64,000 bases of DNA from Pseudomonas sp. 5P_3.1_Bac2 (GTDB lineage Bacteria > Pseudomonadota > Gammaproteobacteria > Pseudomonadales > Pseudomonadaceae), in NCBI RefSeq assembly GCF_025465995.1, contig NZ_JANLNY010000006.1, forward strand, positions 124,001-188,000, in the 5' to 3' direction. The translations under genes were made by a program, and so were the position numbers. Each line of letters opens with the position of its first letter. Position 1 is the stretch's first letter. The notes beneath the pieces are model-generated. The model was not told the origin of the DNA. It made no database searches and saw only the letters and a program-made list of their open reading frames with translations. Positions 20,001-26,842 of this stretch are shown piece after piece.

Positions 20001-21421
20001 TTGGTGAGCCAGCTGAGGCTGCGGGTTACATGCAGCGTATGCAAGTGGTGCAGAATTACACCGCCGTTACCGCTGCCTGTCTGATGATTCGGCGCGAAGT
20101 CTACGAGCAAGTCGGTGGCTTGGATGAGCAGGCGTTTAAGGTCTCTTACAACGACGTCGATCTGTGTTTGAAGGTCCGCCAGGCAGGTTATCTGACCGTG
20201 TGGACGCCCTACGCGCAACTGCTGCACGAAGGCAGTGTTAGTCAGACTCACGTTGATAAGGCTACTGCCGAGATCAAGCGCAAGCGCTTTATCGGTGAGC
20301 AGGATGAAATGTACGAGCGCTGGTTGCCTTTGTTAGCGCGCGACCCGGCTTATAACCCGAACTTTTCTCTCAACGGCAAAGGTTTTGAAGTCGAGCCGGA
20401 TATCAAGCTGACCTGGAGACCCTTGACCTGGCAGCCATTGCCTGTGGTTCTGGCCCATCCGGCTGACCCCCATGGCTGTGGCAACTACCGGATTATTTTG
20501 CCGTTCAACGCGCAAAAAGAAGCCGGTTTGATCGATGGCATGCTTTCCCCGGGCTTACTCCAGGTCATCGATCTTGAGCGCTATGACCCGGATGTAATCG
20601 TGCTGCAGCGGCAGATTGGTGATGAACGTCTGGAGGCGATGCGCAGAATCAAAAAATTCTCGCGGGCATTTAAGGTCTATGAGCTGGACGACTATCTACC
20701 CAATCTGCCCATGAAAAGTATGCACCGCGAGCATATGCCTAAGGACGTGTTGAAATCATTGCGCAAGGGCCTGGGCTTTGTTGATCGTTTTGTCGTCTCA
20801 ACCGAGCGTCTGGCAGATGCCTTCTCTGGGCTGCATGAGCAGATTCAGGTAGTGGAAAACCGCTTGGCGCCACAGTGGTGGCAAGGCCTGACGAGTAAGC
20901 GCGGTCGTGGTCGTAAGCCGCGTGTAGGTTGGGCCGGTGGCGGCAGCCATACCGGTGACCTGGAACTGATTGCGGACGTGGTCAAAGCCTTGGCCAACGA
21001 AGTGGAGTGGGTGTTCTTTGGTATGTGCCCAGCAAAACTGCGGCCCTACGTTTATGAATTCCATGCTGGTGTCGATATAGCACAGTACCCGGCAGCCCTG
21101 GCGAGCATGGATCTGGACCTAGCTCTGGCACCGGTCGAGCAGAACCTGTTCAACGAGTGTAAGAGTAACCTGCGCTTGCTTGAGTATGGCGTCTGTGGGT
21201 TCCCTGTTATTTGCAGTGACTTGGTCTGTTATAAGGGTGATTTACCTGTGACACGGGTTAAGAATCGCTTTAAGGATTGGGTCGATGCTATTCGTGCGCA
21301 CATCAGTGATCTGGATGCCAGTGCGAAGCTGGGGGATGAGTTGCGCGCTCGGGTGCACAAGGATTGGATGCTGGATGAGGCCAATGCTAAAGCCTGGATG
21401 CAAGCTTGGTCGGCAGGCTAG
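17015..21421 (+). CDS. Methyltransferase-GT2-glycosyltransferase fusion (FgtA-like, flagellin modification)
   Basis: Protein of 1468 residues, GTG start with a weak ribosome site. Three enzymatic parts are visible. First is a class I SAM methyltransferase (about residues 60-250; motif I VLELGSGCGA at 84-93). A long middle region follows, ending in a weaker GT-like segment. Second is a GT2 glycosyltransferase (about 850-1110; VSIIIPTKD at 852 and LLNNDTA, with NND at 941-943 in the DxD position). Third is a C-terminal glycosyltransferase-like domain (about 1143-1468; HPADPHGCGNYRI, VGWAGGGSHTGD at 1304, CKSNLRLLEYG). Large multidomain transferases directly upstream of fliC glycosylate flagellin in P. 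aeruginosa and P. syringae (FgtA/Fgt1 family). The role here is inferred from this and from position. It acts in the cytoplasm before flagellin export. Confidence 0.85.
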   Translation: MSTRYKLDPEFNIYVKAGAARFNYSDGDAVENFLYATIKGASDVSSGSEELQRYISNWPTLYHLSPARANLFRPIEASLRGKKVLELGSGCGAISRFLGETGCELTCVEGSLRRAGITAARCRDLPNVKVYNDNFQDFEADGLFDVVTLIGVLEYSRKFIGGDDPVGAALALARSFLKPDGVLLIAIENKLGLKYWAGAYEDHQGIPFYGIESLYGEGEAVTFGRRDLARVLQKAEFGDLEYFYPYPDYKLPTMVLTEHALEQEPEVLLNLLSGVFAPNQSATYQRVFSEGAAYRGLVENGLVGDLANSFFIVAKKGQGNWVSDNQAVAFTYSNGRRRGLNKEVSIHGVAGQLQVRRRRIATNADKPHWMQFADSEALSSGELLFNSLLPIINREGWGIESLAQWLRPLSHLLFSKAKTVAGRQVLPGEYFDATPFNLLIDANGNSCFFDLEWRLWPEVEVALPLFRGLFHCLARIGTVARPANDTPLGLAELAARVVAQLTGQRVDLDAYLAREVEFLQQVQLFAGNVEGLQASQLEIRYSPTHLRQALAKLKNELAHAQPAPTAVPGQIKLVEAQQAPGFIDNWLANRLPTEHENQLISGYLQNHAGGPVLGVVVLDLEGDTSKLMATIKSLGLERGLYATLKIIALTPAAVPQTSAADKLHFCQIDPEDYVPVLNQLISAADVEWFMLVSAGEEFTPSGLMMAALHLTRQPDCKALFADEMHRDAQGVLGTALRPGVNLDYLLSLPLAMARHWLFSRQLFVELGGYTQEYAGALEFDLLLRLIERDGIDGMAHVAEPLVIYDAPRIQDNPDEQATLLRHLQVRGYNASLVAGAPGRYRVNYGHAAQPLVSIIIPTKDQLPMVQRCVESLLELTQYPNYEVLIVDNNSETSQAQHWLQGIVEMGEANLRVLRYPHPFNYSAINNMAAKEARGEYLVLLNNDTAIIDGAWLNELLNHAQRPEVGVVGAKLLYPDGSIQHAGVVLGLRGPADHPFIGEPAEAAGYMQRMQVVQNYTAVTAACLMIRREVYEQVGGLDEQAFKVSYNDVDLCLKVRQAGYLTVWTPYAQLLHEGSVSQTHVDKATAEIKRKRFIGEQDEMYERWLPLLARDPAYNPNFSLNGKGFEVEPDIKLTWRPLTWQPLPVVLAHPADPHGCGNYRIILPFNAQKEAGLIDGMLSPGLLQVIDLERYDPDVIVLQRQIGDERLEAMRRIKKFSRAFKVYELDDYLPNLPMKSMHREHMPKDVLKSLRKGLGFVDRFVVSTERLADAFSGLHEQIQVVENRLAPQWWQGLTSKRGRGRKPRVGWAGGGSHTGDLELIADVVKALANEVEWVFFGMCPAKLRPYVYEFHAGVDIAQYPAALASMDLDLALAPVEQNLFNECKSNLRLLEYGVCGFPVICSDLVCYKGDLPVTRVKNRFKDWVDAIRAHISDLDASAKLGDELRARVHKDWMLDEANAKAWMQAWSAG

Positions 21422-21558
21422 GTAGTGATGGGGTTTAGACTTAGATCTGCTGATTAGGGCAGGCAGCAGATCTCGGTTTTGCAATGCGCAGTCGTGGCGG
21501 GCTGCGCAAATCTCAATTTTTAGGCTTGTATACCAATAAAAAAATTCTGTTAAGGCCC

Positions 21559-21585
21559 TAAAGCTCCCCGCAAGTACGCCGATAC
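21559..21585 (+). promoter_or_regulatory. FliA (sigma-28) promoter of fliC
   Basis: TAAAGCTC, an 11-bp spacer and GCCGATAC match the flagellar sigma-28 consensus (TAAAGTTT-N11-GCCGATAA) closely. It lies about 97 bp before the fliC ATG, leaving a 5' UTR of roughly 90 nt. Confidence 0.92.
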
Positions 21586-21611
21586 AACAATCGAATGCGA
21601 ACTTTATGGGG

Positions 21612-21650
21612 CGTCTGAGCAAGCAGGCCCAAAGCTCGCAAGCTCAGACG
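21612..21650 (+). promoter_or_regulatory. 9-bp inverted repeat in the fliC 5' UTR
   Basis: CGTCTGAGC (21612-21620) and GCTCAGACG (21642-21650) are exact inverse complements 21 nt apart, within the leader transcribed from the FliA promoter. The stem ends about 20 nt before the fliC ribosome site (GGAGG), so it could stabilise the message or gate translation. Confidence 0.6.
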
Positions 21651-21681
21651 AACTTAGCTAGGACCTTTGGAGGAATTCATC

Positions 21682-23196
21682 ATGGCCCTTACAGTCAATA
21701 CCAACGTTGCCTCGCTGAACACTCAGCGTAACCTCAACACCTCGTCAAAGGGTCTGGATACCTCTTTGCAGCGTCTGTCGACCGGCTTCCGGATCAACAG
21801 CGCTAAAGACGATGCCGCCGGCCTGCAGATTTCCAACCGACTGACCAGTCAGATCAACGGTTTGAACGTTGCTACCCGTAACTCCAACGACGGTATCTCC
21901 TTGGCGCAAACCGCTGAAGGTGCACTGCAGCAGTCCACCGGTATCCTGCAGCGTATGCGTGACCTGGCTCTGCAATCGGCCAACGGCTCTAACGGCGCCA
22001 GCGAACGTGCAGCCCTGCAAGGTGAAGTGGCTCAGCTGCAACAAGAGCTGAACCGTATTGCCGACACCACCAGCTTCGGTGGCCGTAAAATTCTCGACGG
22101 CTCGTTCGGCTCGCAGAGCTTCCAAGTCGGTGCCAACGCCTACGAAACCATCAACGTATCCATTGGCTCTGCCGCCACCGATCGCATCGGTGTTAACCGC
22201 TTCACTTCCGCTCAGGGCGCTGGTACTGGCTATGCACCGTCCGCTCAAGGTAGCGGCTTTAATGCAACCTCCGGCAGTGCGTTTGCCTCGAGCGGTTTCA
22301 GCATTAACTCCAAGCTGTCCAAAGGTGATGTGGCTGTCACCTATGCTTCGGGCGGTTCCGCCAGTGAAGTGGCTGCTGCTGTTAACGGTAAGAGCGACGA
22401 GACTGGCGTAACCGCCAGTGCACGTACTGTTGCCCGTCTGGGTGGCATCTCTGCCGGCGCTTCGGGTAGCAACACGGTGTCGTTCAAGCTGTACGGCGCT
22501 AACAGCAAAACCACTGCAGCGGAAGGTGCAACTGTTTCGGCTGTGGTCAAAGATCCTTCGGATCTGGGCGCTCTGGCCGACGCAATCAACAAAGAAACCG
22601 GCAAAACTGGTATCTCGGCCATCTCCAAAGGCGGCGAGATCGAACTGGTTAGCTCCCGTGGCGATGCCATCGTGCTCGGTGACTTTGCCGCGACTTCCGG
22701 CACTGCAAGCCTCACTGCCTACGACTTCGCTGGTGAGACTGCACTGAGCTCCGGCACTATTTCCGCGGGTTCGGGTATGCGTGCAGACGGTCAGATCCGT
22801 TTCGAAGCGTCGGATGCCTTCTCCCTGTCCGGTATGGGCTCGGGCTTGGCCACTAGCAGCGGCGCTGTATTCAGTGAGCTGGATACTGTCCGTGAGATCG
22901 ACATCAGCACGTCGACTGGTGCTCAAGATGCTCTGGGTATCATCAACGGTGCAATCGCTAACATCGATAGCCAACGTGCTCAACTCGGTGCTGTACAAAA
23001 CCGCTTTGAGAACACCATTTCCAACCTGCAAAACATCTCGGAAAACGCCTCTGCTGCCCGCAGCCGGATTCGTGACACCGATTTCGCAGCGGAAACTTCG
23101 GAACTGACTAAAAACCAGATCCTGCAACAAGCTGGTACAGCAATCCTGGCTCAGGCCAACCAGCTGCCACAAGCGGTGCTCAGCCTGCTGGGCTAA
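21682..23196 (+). CDS. fliC: Flagellin FliC
   Basis: Protein of 504 residues starting [18 protein letters not shown], with GGAGGAATT before the ATG at 21682. The N-terminal D0/D1 helices include [20 protein letters not shown], the flg22-type immune epitope, and the TLR5-contact region ([15 protein letters not shown]). The C-terminus ([20 protein letters not shown], then [22 protein letters not shown]) is the conserved D0/D1 partner. Between them lies a long Gly/Ser/Thr/Ala-rich variable domain (about 170-400) that would be surface exposed and rich in possible O-glycosylation sites. It is driven by its own FliA promoter and is the likely target of the adjacent island transferases. Confidence 0.98.
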   Translation: MALTVNTNVASLNTQRNLNTSSKGLDTSLQRLSTGFRINSAKDDAAGLQISNRLTSQINGLNVATRNSNDGISLAQTAEGALQQSTGILQRMRDLALQSANGSNGASERAALQGEVAQLQQELNRIADTTSFGGRKILDGSFGSQSFQVGANAYETINVSIGSAATDRIGVNRFTSAQGAGTGYAPSAQGSGFNATSGSAFASSGFSINSKLSKGDVAVTYASGGSASEVAAAVNGKSDETGVTASARTVARLGGISAGASGSNTVSFKLYGANSKTTAAEGATVSAVVKDPSDLGALADAINKETGKTGISAISKGGEIELVSSRGDAIVLGDFAATSGTASLTAYDFAGETALSSGTISAGSGMRADGQIRFEASDAFSLSGMGSGLATSSGAVFSELDTVREIDISTSTGAQDALGIINGAIANIDSQRAQLGAVQNRFENTISNLQNISENASAARSRIRDTDFAAETSELTKNQILQQAGTAILAQANQLPQAVLSLLG

Positions 23197-23215
23197 GTTT
23201 AACCAGCTAGACTAC

Positions 23216-23242
23216 GGGGGGAAGGGGCTAACTCTTTCCCCC
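23216..23242 (+). terminator. GC-rich hairpin between fliC and flaG
   Basis: A GGGGGAAGG / CTTTCCCCC stem (one G-T pair) with an 8-nt loop follows the fliC stop. No T-run follows, so it is more likely a partial terminator or 3' end stabiliser that keeps fliC mRNA abundant over flaG than a full stop. Confidence 0.5.
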
Positions 23243-23267
23243 GTTGCCTCATTCTGAGGAGATGATT

Positions 23268-23621
23268 ATGGATGTCAGGTCTATTGCAAGCTCAGCTACA
23301 GCCTCTGTTGTTGCTGATACTTCCTTTGCCAGTTCAGCCGCAGAAACTGCTAGTGCTGCTGGGCTGCGAGGCAATAACGTGAACGCGCGCAGTGGTACTC
23401 GTGAAGATGTAGAGGCGGCTGTGGCAACTATCCAAGACTTCGTCCAGTCGGTCAGTCGCAGTCTCAACTTTTCGCTCGAAGAGAATAGTGGTCAGGTCAT
23501 TGTAAAGGTCACAGACAGTGGCTCGGGTGATGTGATCAGACAGATTCCTTCTGAGGAAGCATTACAGCTGGCTGAAAACCTCTCCGAGGTTCGCAGTTTG
23601 CTTTTCAAGGCCGAGGCTTGA
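23268..23621 (+). CDS. flaG: FlaG family protein
   Basis: Protein of 117 residues. ATG 23268 is chosen because GAGGAG ends 6 bp before it; the in-frame ATG at 23262 abuts that site. The C-terminal half (SLNFSLEENSGQVIVKVTDS, then DVIRQIPSEEALQLAENL) is the conserved FlaG domain; the N-terminal half is Ala/Ser-rich and variable. FlaG (also called FleL) influences filament length, though its mechanism is unsettled. It is placed between fliC and fliD, as in P. aeruginosa. Confidence 0.93.
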   Translation: MDVRSIASSATASVVADTSFASSAAETASAAGLRGNNVNARSGTREDVEAAVATIQDFVQSVSRSLNFSLEENSGQVIVKVTDSGSGDVIRQIPSEEALQLAENLSEVRSLLFKAEA

Positions 23622-23631
23622 CCTAGAAGGT

Positions 23632-23648
23632 TGGCACGGCTTTTGACT
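23632..23648 (+). promoter_or_regulatory. Sigma-54-like promoter of fliD with atypical -12
   Basis: TTGGCACG-N4-TTGAC has a perfect -24 half and spacing, but the -12 GC doublet is GA. It lies about 50 bp before the fliD start. In P. aeruginosa the fliD operon is RpoN/FleQ dependent, which supports function despite the mismatch. Confidence 0.55.
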
Positions 23649-23696
23649 ATTCAATATCCATAAGGGTTGGTAGTCATAATTTTGTCGAGGTGAATC

Positions 23697-25433
23697 ATGG
23701 CTGGTATTTCAGGCTTAGGCTCGGGTATTGAAATCGATAAGATCGTCCCTGCTTTGGTGGCGGCGGAAAGAGCGCCAAAACAAAATCAGTTGGATACTCT
23801 GCAGAAGAGTACGGAGTCGCAAATCTCCGGCTTAGGAACTCTGTTTTCTGCGGTCAACGATTTGAGTACAACGCTTGCCAGCCTGAAAAACGTCTCGGCC
23901 TTTCAAAAAACTACGGTCTCGTCATCGAGCTCTTCGGTAGTGACCGCCACCTCCACTGGCTCTATCCCCGCGGGCAAGTTCAGTCTGCAGGTGCAGCAGT
24001 TAGCTTCCAGCAGCAAGGTTGTCTTGCCCTCTGTCGCGGGCGGTTCAACTGCTACGTTCAATACCGGATCGCTGAGTATCAGTGCCGGTAGTGCCAGTAT
24101 CAGTATTGACGTCACTGCGCAGAACAACAGCCTGTTGGGTATTCGCGACGCCATTAATACGGCGGGTGACAGCCAGGGCATCAGTGCCAGTATCGTGACC
24201 GACTCATCTGGTTCGCGTTTGGTGTTGAGCTCAAGTAAAACTGGTGCGGGCAATGATCTGAAGGTCAGCGCCAGTCAGGACGGTCTTGCTACAGGTGCTA
24301 ACTCGTTGAACGCGCTGGGCTTCTCTGGCGGCAGCAGCGTTACTCAATTACCACTGGTTGCAGGTGGTGCCAGTGCCACGTTCAAGCAAGGCACCCTGAG
24401 CATCGGAAGTGGTGCCGTCAATTTGAGTGTCGAGGTTGAGGCACAAGACTCCCTCGACACCATCATGCAGAAGATTAATGCCGGCGGTAGCTCGCAAGGC
24501 ATCAGTGCTTCGATTGAGACGGTGGACGGCGGCTCACGTTTGGTCATCCACTCCAGTGCCGCTGAAGATCTAACCGTTACTGCGCAAAGTGATGATACCG
24601 GTGACGGTGACGTCAGCTTAAGCACTCTGGCCTCCACGGCTGGCAGCAACAGCAAAACTATTGATACTGCTAAGTCGGCGATATTCAAGGTGGATGGTCT
24701 GTCGGTGGAAAAGCCCACTAACAGTATCGATGATGTGATCGAAGGCCTGACGCTCAACCTCACGGGTGTGCAGTCGGCAGATGATATTGCGGCGAATAAA
24801 ACTGTCGACATCACCATCAGCCAAGACAAGTCGACGGTTCGCACTAATCTGCAGAAGTTTGTCGACAGCTACAACAAACTGATTGCGGCTACTAACAGTT
24901 TGACTGTTGTGGTGCCGTCTGAGGTTGACGGTGAGGTGCCTGTGACTGGCGCGCTAGTCGGTGACTCGACCATCCGTAACTTGCTCGCCGGTCTGCGCAA
25001 GCAGATGGTCACGCTCAACACCAGTGGCAGCGGTATTAGCTCCTTAGCTGAGTTAGGTGTTACGACGCAGAAAGACGGCACCTTGAGTCTCGACAGCAGC
25101 AAGCTTGATGCTTTGCTGGTGAATAAGTACGACCAAGTCAGTGAGTTTCTCACCGGATCCAACGGTTTGGTTGGTCGCCTCTCCAGCGTTACAGATCCCT
25201 ATGTCGCGACTGACGGCGTCATTAAGCAGCGTGAAAGTGCGTTGTGGTCGATAAAGAGCAGCATCAATACGCAAACAGAAGCTTTGGACCTGCGCATGGA
25301 AAAGCTGCAGACCCGTCTCTATGCCCAATACAACGCAATGGATAGTTTGGTATCGCAGCTTTCACGCACCAGTGAAAACCTAACTAACACACTTGCCAAT
25401 CTACCTGGTGTGGTCAAGAAGAGTTCGTCGTAA
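23697..25433 (+). CDS. fliD: Flagellar filament cap FliD (HAP2)
   Basis: Protein of 578 residues starting [20 protein letters not shown], with GAGGTG before the ATG. The N-terminal HAP2 domain and C-terminal coiled region ([24 protein letters not shown]) are typical. The central part holds two copies of one domain: about residues 108-192 and 218-298 share ATFxxGx[11 protein letters not shown] and GSRLV. The protein is about 100 residues longer than P. aeruginosa FliD as I remember it, roughly the size of one copy. FliD caps the filament, folds incoming flagellin and often acts as an adhesin, so an extra surface domain may change binding. Its stop overlaps the fliS start (TAATG). Confidence 0.96.
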   Translation: MAGISGLGSGIEIDKIVPALVAAERAPKQNQLDTLQKSTESQISGLGTLFSAVNDLSTTLASLKNVSAFQKTTVSSSSSSVVTATSTGSIPAGKFSLQVQQLASSSKVVLPSVAGGSTATFNTGSLSISAGSASISIDVTAQNNSLLGIRDAINTAGDSQGISASIVTDSSGSRLVLSSSKTGAGNDLKVSASQDGLATGANSLNALGFSGGSSVTQLPLVAGGASATFKQGTLSIGSGAVNLSVEVEAQDSLDTIMQKINAGGSSQGISASIETVDGGSRLVIHSSAAEDLTVTAQSDDTGDGDVSLSTLASTAGSNSKTIDTAKSAIFKVDGLSVEKPTNSIDDVIEGLTLNLTGVQSADDIAANKTVDITISQDKSTVRTNLQKFVDSYNKLIAATNSLTVVVPSEVDGEVPVTGALVGDSTIRNLLAGLRKQMVTLNTSGSGISSLAELGVTTQKDGTLSLDSSKLDALLVNKYDQVSEFLTGSNGLVGRLSSVTDPYVATDGVIKQRESALWSIKSSINTQTEALDLRMEKLQTRLYAQYNAMDSLVSQLSRTSENLTNTLANLPGVVKKSSS

Positions 25434-25825
25434 TGAGTAAAGCGCCGATTGATACCTATAAGCAGGTCAACCTAAGCCAGGATGTCTCGCCTTACCGCAC
25501 CGTACAGTTGTTGCTTGATGGTGCTGTGCAGCGCGTCATGTTGGCCAAGCAAGCTCATGCTGAAGGTAATAGCGAGATTCGTGGTCTAGCCGTAGGTTCC
25601 ACCATCACTATCCTCGGGGTGTTGCAGGCCAGTTTAGATAAGACGTTGGGCGGCGATATTGCTGAAAACCTCGATGCCCTCTACGACTATATGACTCGCC
25701 GTTTGGCGGGCGTGGCCATCGATAAAACCTTAGGTTCGCTGGACGAAGTGCAGGGTGTGCTTGAACAGCTTAAGAGCGCTTGGGATCAAATTGGCCCGGA
25801 AGTAGAACCCGCTCTAGCGCAATGA
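25433..25825 (+). CDS. fliS: Flagellin export chaperone FliS
   Basis: Protein of 130 residues, translationally coupled to fliD by a TAATG overlap. It has the FliS four-helix signature: [26 protein letters not shown] near the N-terminus (in parts [10 protein letters not shown] and [11 protein letters not shown]), then [13 protein letters not shown]. FliS binds the C-terminus of flagellin in the cytoplasm, keeps it unfolded and delivers it to the export gate. A second FliS-like gene follows. Confidence 0.96.
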   Translation: MSKAPIDTYKQVNLSQDVSPYRTVQLLLDGAVQRVMLAKQAHAEGNSEIRGLAVGSTITILGVLQASLDKTLGGDIAENLDALYDYMTRRLAGVAIDKTLGSLDEVQGVLEQLKSAWDQIGPEVEPALAQ

Positions 25826-25843
25826 TTTCATCGCTTCAATGGC

Positions 25844-25870
25844 TAAAGTTTTATTTGGTTGCGCCGATAG
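25844..25870 (+). promoter_or_regulatory. FliA (sigma-28) promoter of the second fliS
   Basis: TAAAGTTT, exactly 11 bp, then GCCGATAG: the -35 is a perfect consensus match and the -10 differs at one base. It lies in the 81-bp gap after fliS and about 37 bp before the second fliS start. Confidence 0.88.
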
Positions 25871-25906
25871 CTGGGGTATCCATTTAGCCAATAGCGAGAA
25901 CATGCG

Positions 25907-26287
25907 ATGAACCCAATGGCGGCTCTCAAGCAATATCAATCTGTTAATACCCAAGCCAAGGCCATTGATGCTTCGCCTCATCGTTTGATTCAGATGCTGA
26001 TGGAAGGCGGGCTGACCCGCTTGGCTCAAGCCCGTGGTGCGGTGGAACGTGAGCAACTAGCGCTCAAAGGCGAGCTGATCAGTAAGGCCATCGGCATTAT
26101 TGGTGGCTTGCGTGAAGGTTTGAATCTAGAGGCTGGTGGTGAGTTGGCGAGCAATCTGGATAGTTTGTACGAGTACATGACCGCGCGTTTAATTGAAGCC
26201 AATCTAAAAAACGATGTGGCACCGTTGGATGAAGTGGCGGGCTTGCTGCGCAACGTCAAATCCGGCTGGGATCAGATTGCGCAGTAA
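25907..26287 (+). CDS. Second FliS-like flagellin chaperone
   Basis: Protein of 126 residues with the same fold signature as FliS: YQSVNTQAKAIDASPHRLIQMLMEG at the N-terminus (in parts YQSVNTQAKAID and PHRLIQMLMEG) and NLDSLYEYMTARLI in the third helix. It differs clearly from the upstream FliS, so it is an old paralogue and not a recent copy. P. aeruginosa also has two fliS-like genes here. It has its own FliA promoter, so it should be made together with flagellin. It may be specialised for flagellin, FlgM or another late substrate. Confidence 0.92.
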   Translation: MNPMAALKQYQSVNTQAKAIDASPHRLIQMLMEGGLTRLAQARGAVEREQLALKGELISKAIGIIGGLREGLNLEAGGELASNLDSLYEYMTARLIEANLKNDVAPLDEVAGLLRNVKSGWDQIAQ

Positions 26288-26314
26288 GCTGCGCCATGGC
26301 TTAAGGAATTAAAG

Positions 26315-26611
26315 ATGAATTCATCTGTGCAACGCCTTGAACAAACTGGCAGTGCCATGCGTCAAGCCATGGCGAGCTATGATTGGGCGGCGATCGGTGA
26401 GCTGGATATGCAATGCCGCCAGGCAGTGGATGACGCCATGCTGGACTCGCCCAGCGACGAAGCTACGCTGCGCTTGCGGATGCAGGAACTCCTGGAGCTG
26501 TATCGTGAGCTGGTCAGTGTTTGCCAAAACGAGAAAGATCGTTTGGCCAGCGAACTGCTACAGATGAATCAGTCTAGCAAGGCTGCCAAGGTCTATAACC
26601 TCTTCGGTTGA
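26315..26611 (+). CDS. fliT: FliT-like flagellar chaperone
   Basis: Protein of 98 residues, mostly helical and acidic (MASYDWAAIGELDMQCRQAV, then LRLRMQELLELYRELVSVC), matching the size and layout of FliT proteins that follow fliS. FliT is the export chaperone for the filament cap FliD. FliT sequences are weakly conserved, so the call relies on length, helical pattern and position just after fliS. The 28-bp gap places it in the second fliS transcript. Confidence 0.8.
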   Translation: MNSSVQRLEQTGSAMRQAMASYDWAAIGELDMQCRQAVDDAMLDSPSDEATLRLRMQELLELYRELVSVCQNEKDRLASELLQMNQSSKAAKVYNLFG

Positions 26612-26735
26612 TTCTCCCCCCGCAGGTCGGTACTTTGCTGTGCCGGCCTTGCCCATCTCGCTACTCCCGCTGACACTCTACTGCGCAAAATAAATAGTGT
26701 GGTCAGATTGTTAGACGCGGTAAGATTCACGCCAT

Positions 26736-26763
26736 TAAATTGACTGTGCGACGTAAATTGACT
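26736..26763 (+). promoter_or_regulatory. Direct repeat TAAATTGACT x2 upstream of fleQ
   Basis: The 10-mer TAAATTGACT occurs at 26736-26745 and again at 26754-26763, an 18-bp period, about 80-107 bp before fleQ. Each contains a TTGACT -35-like hexamer, but no good -10 follows at 17 bp. The fleQ promoter of P. aeruginosa is sigma-70 type and repressed by Vfr. The repeat could be an activator or repressor site. Confidence 0.45.
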
Positions 26764-26842
26764 TTACTAGTGGCCAATTAGCAGCGCTGGATTGAGTTTT
26801 GCCAGTGGGCGCGTTTTTCACTCCAGGATCAGCAAAGAAATT

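Noticed and set aside
21745..23172. 475-codon open frame antisense to fliC
   Set aside because: It mirrors the codon bias of fliC, has no motif or ribosome site, and lies wholly within a certain flagellin gene.
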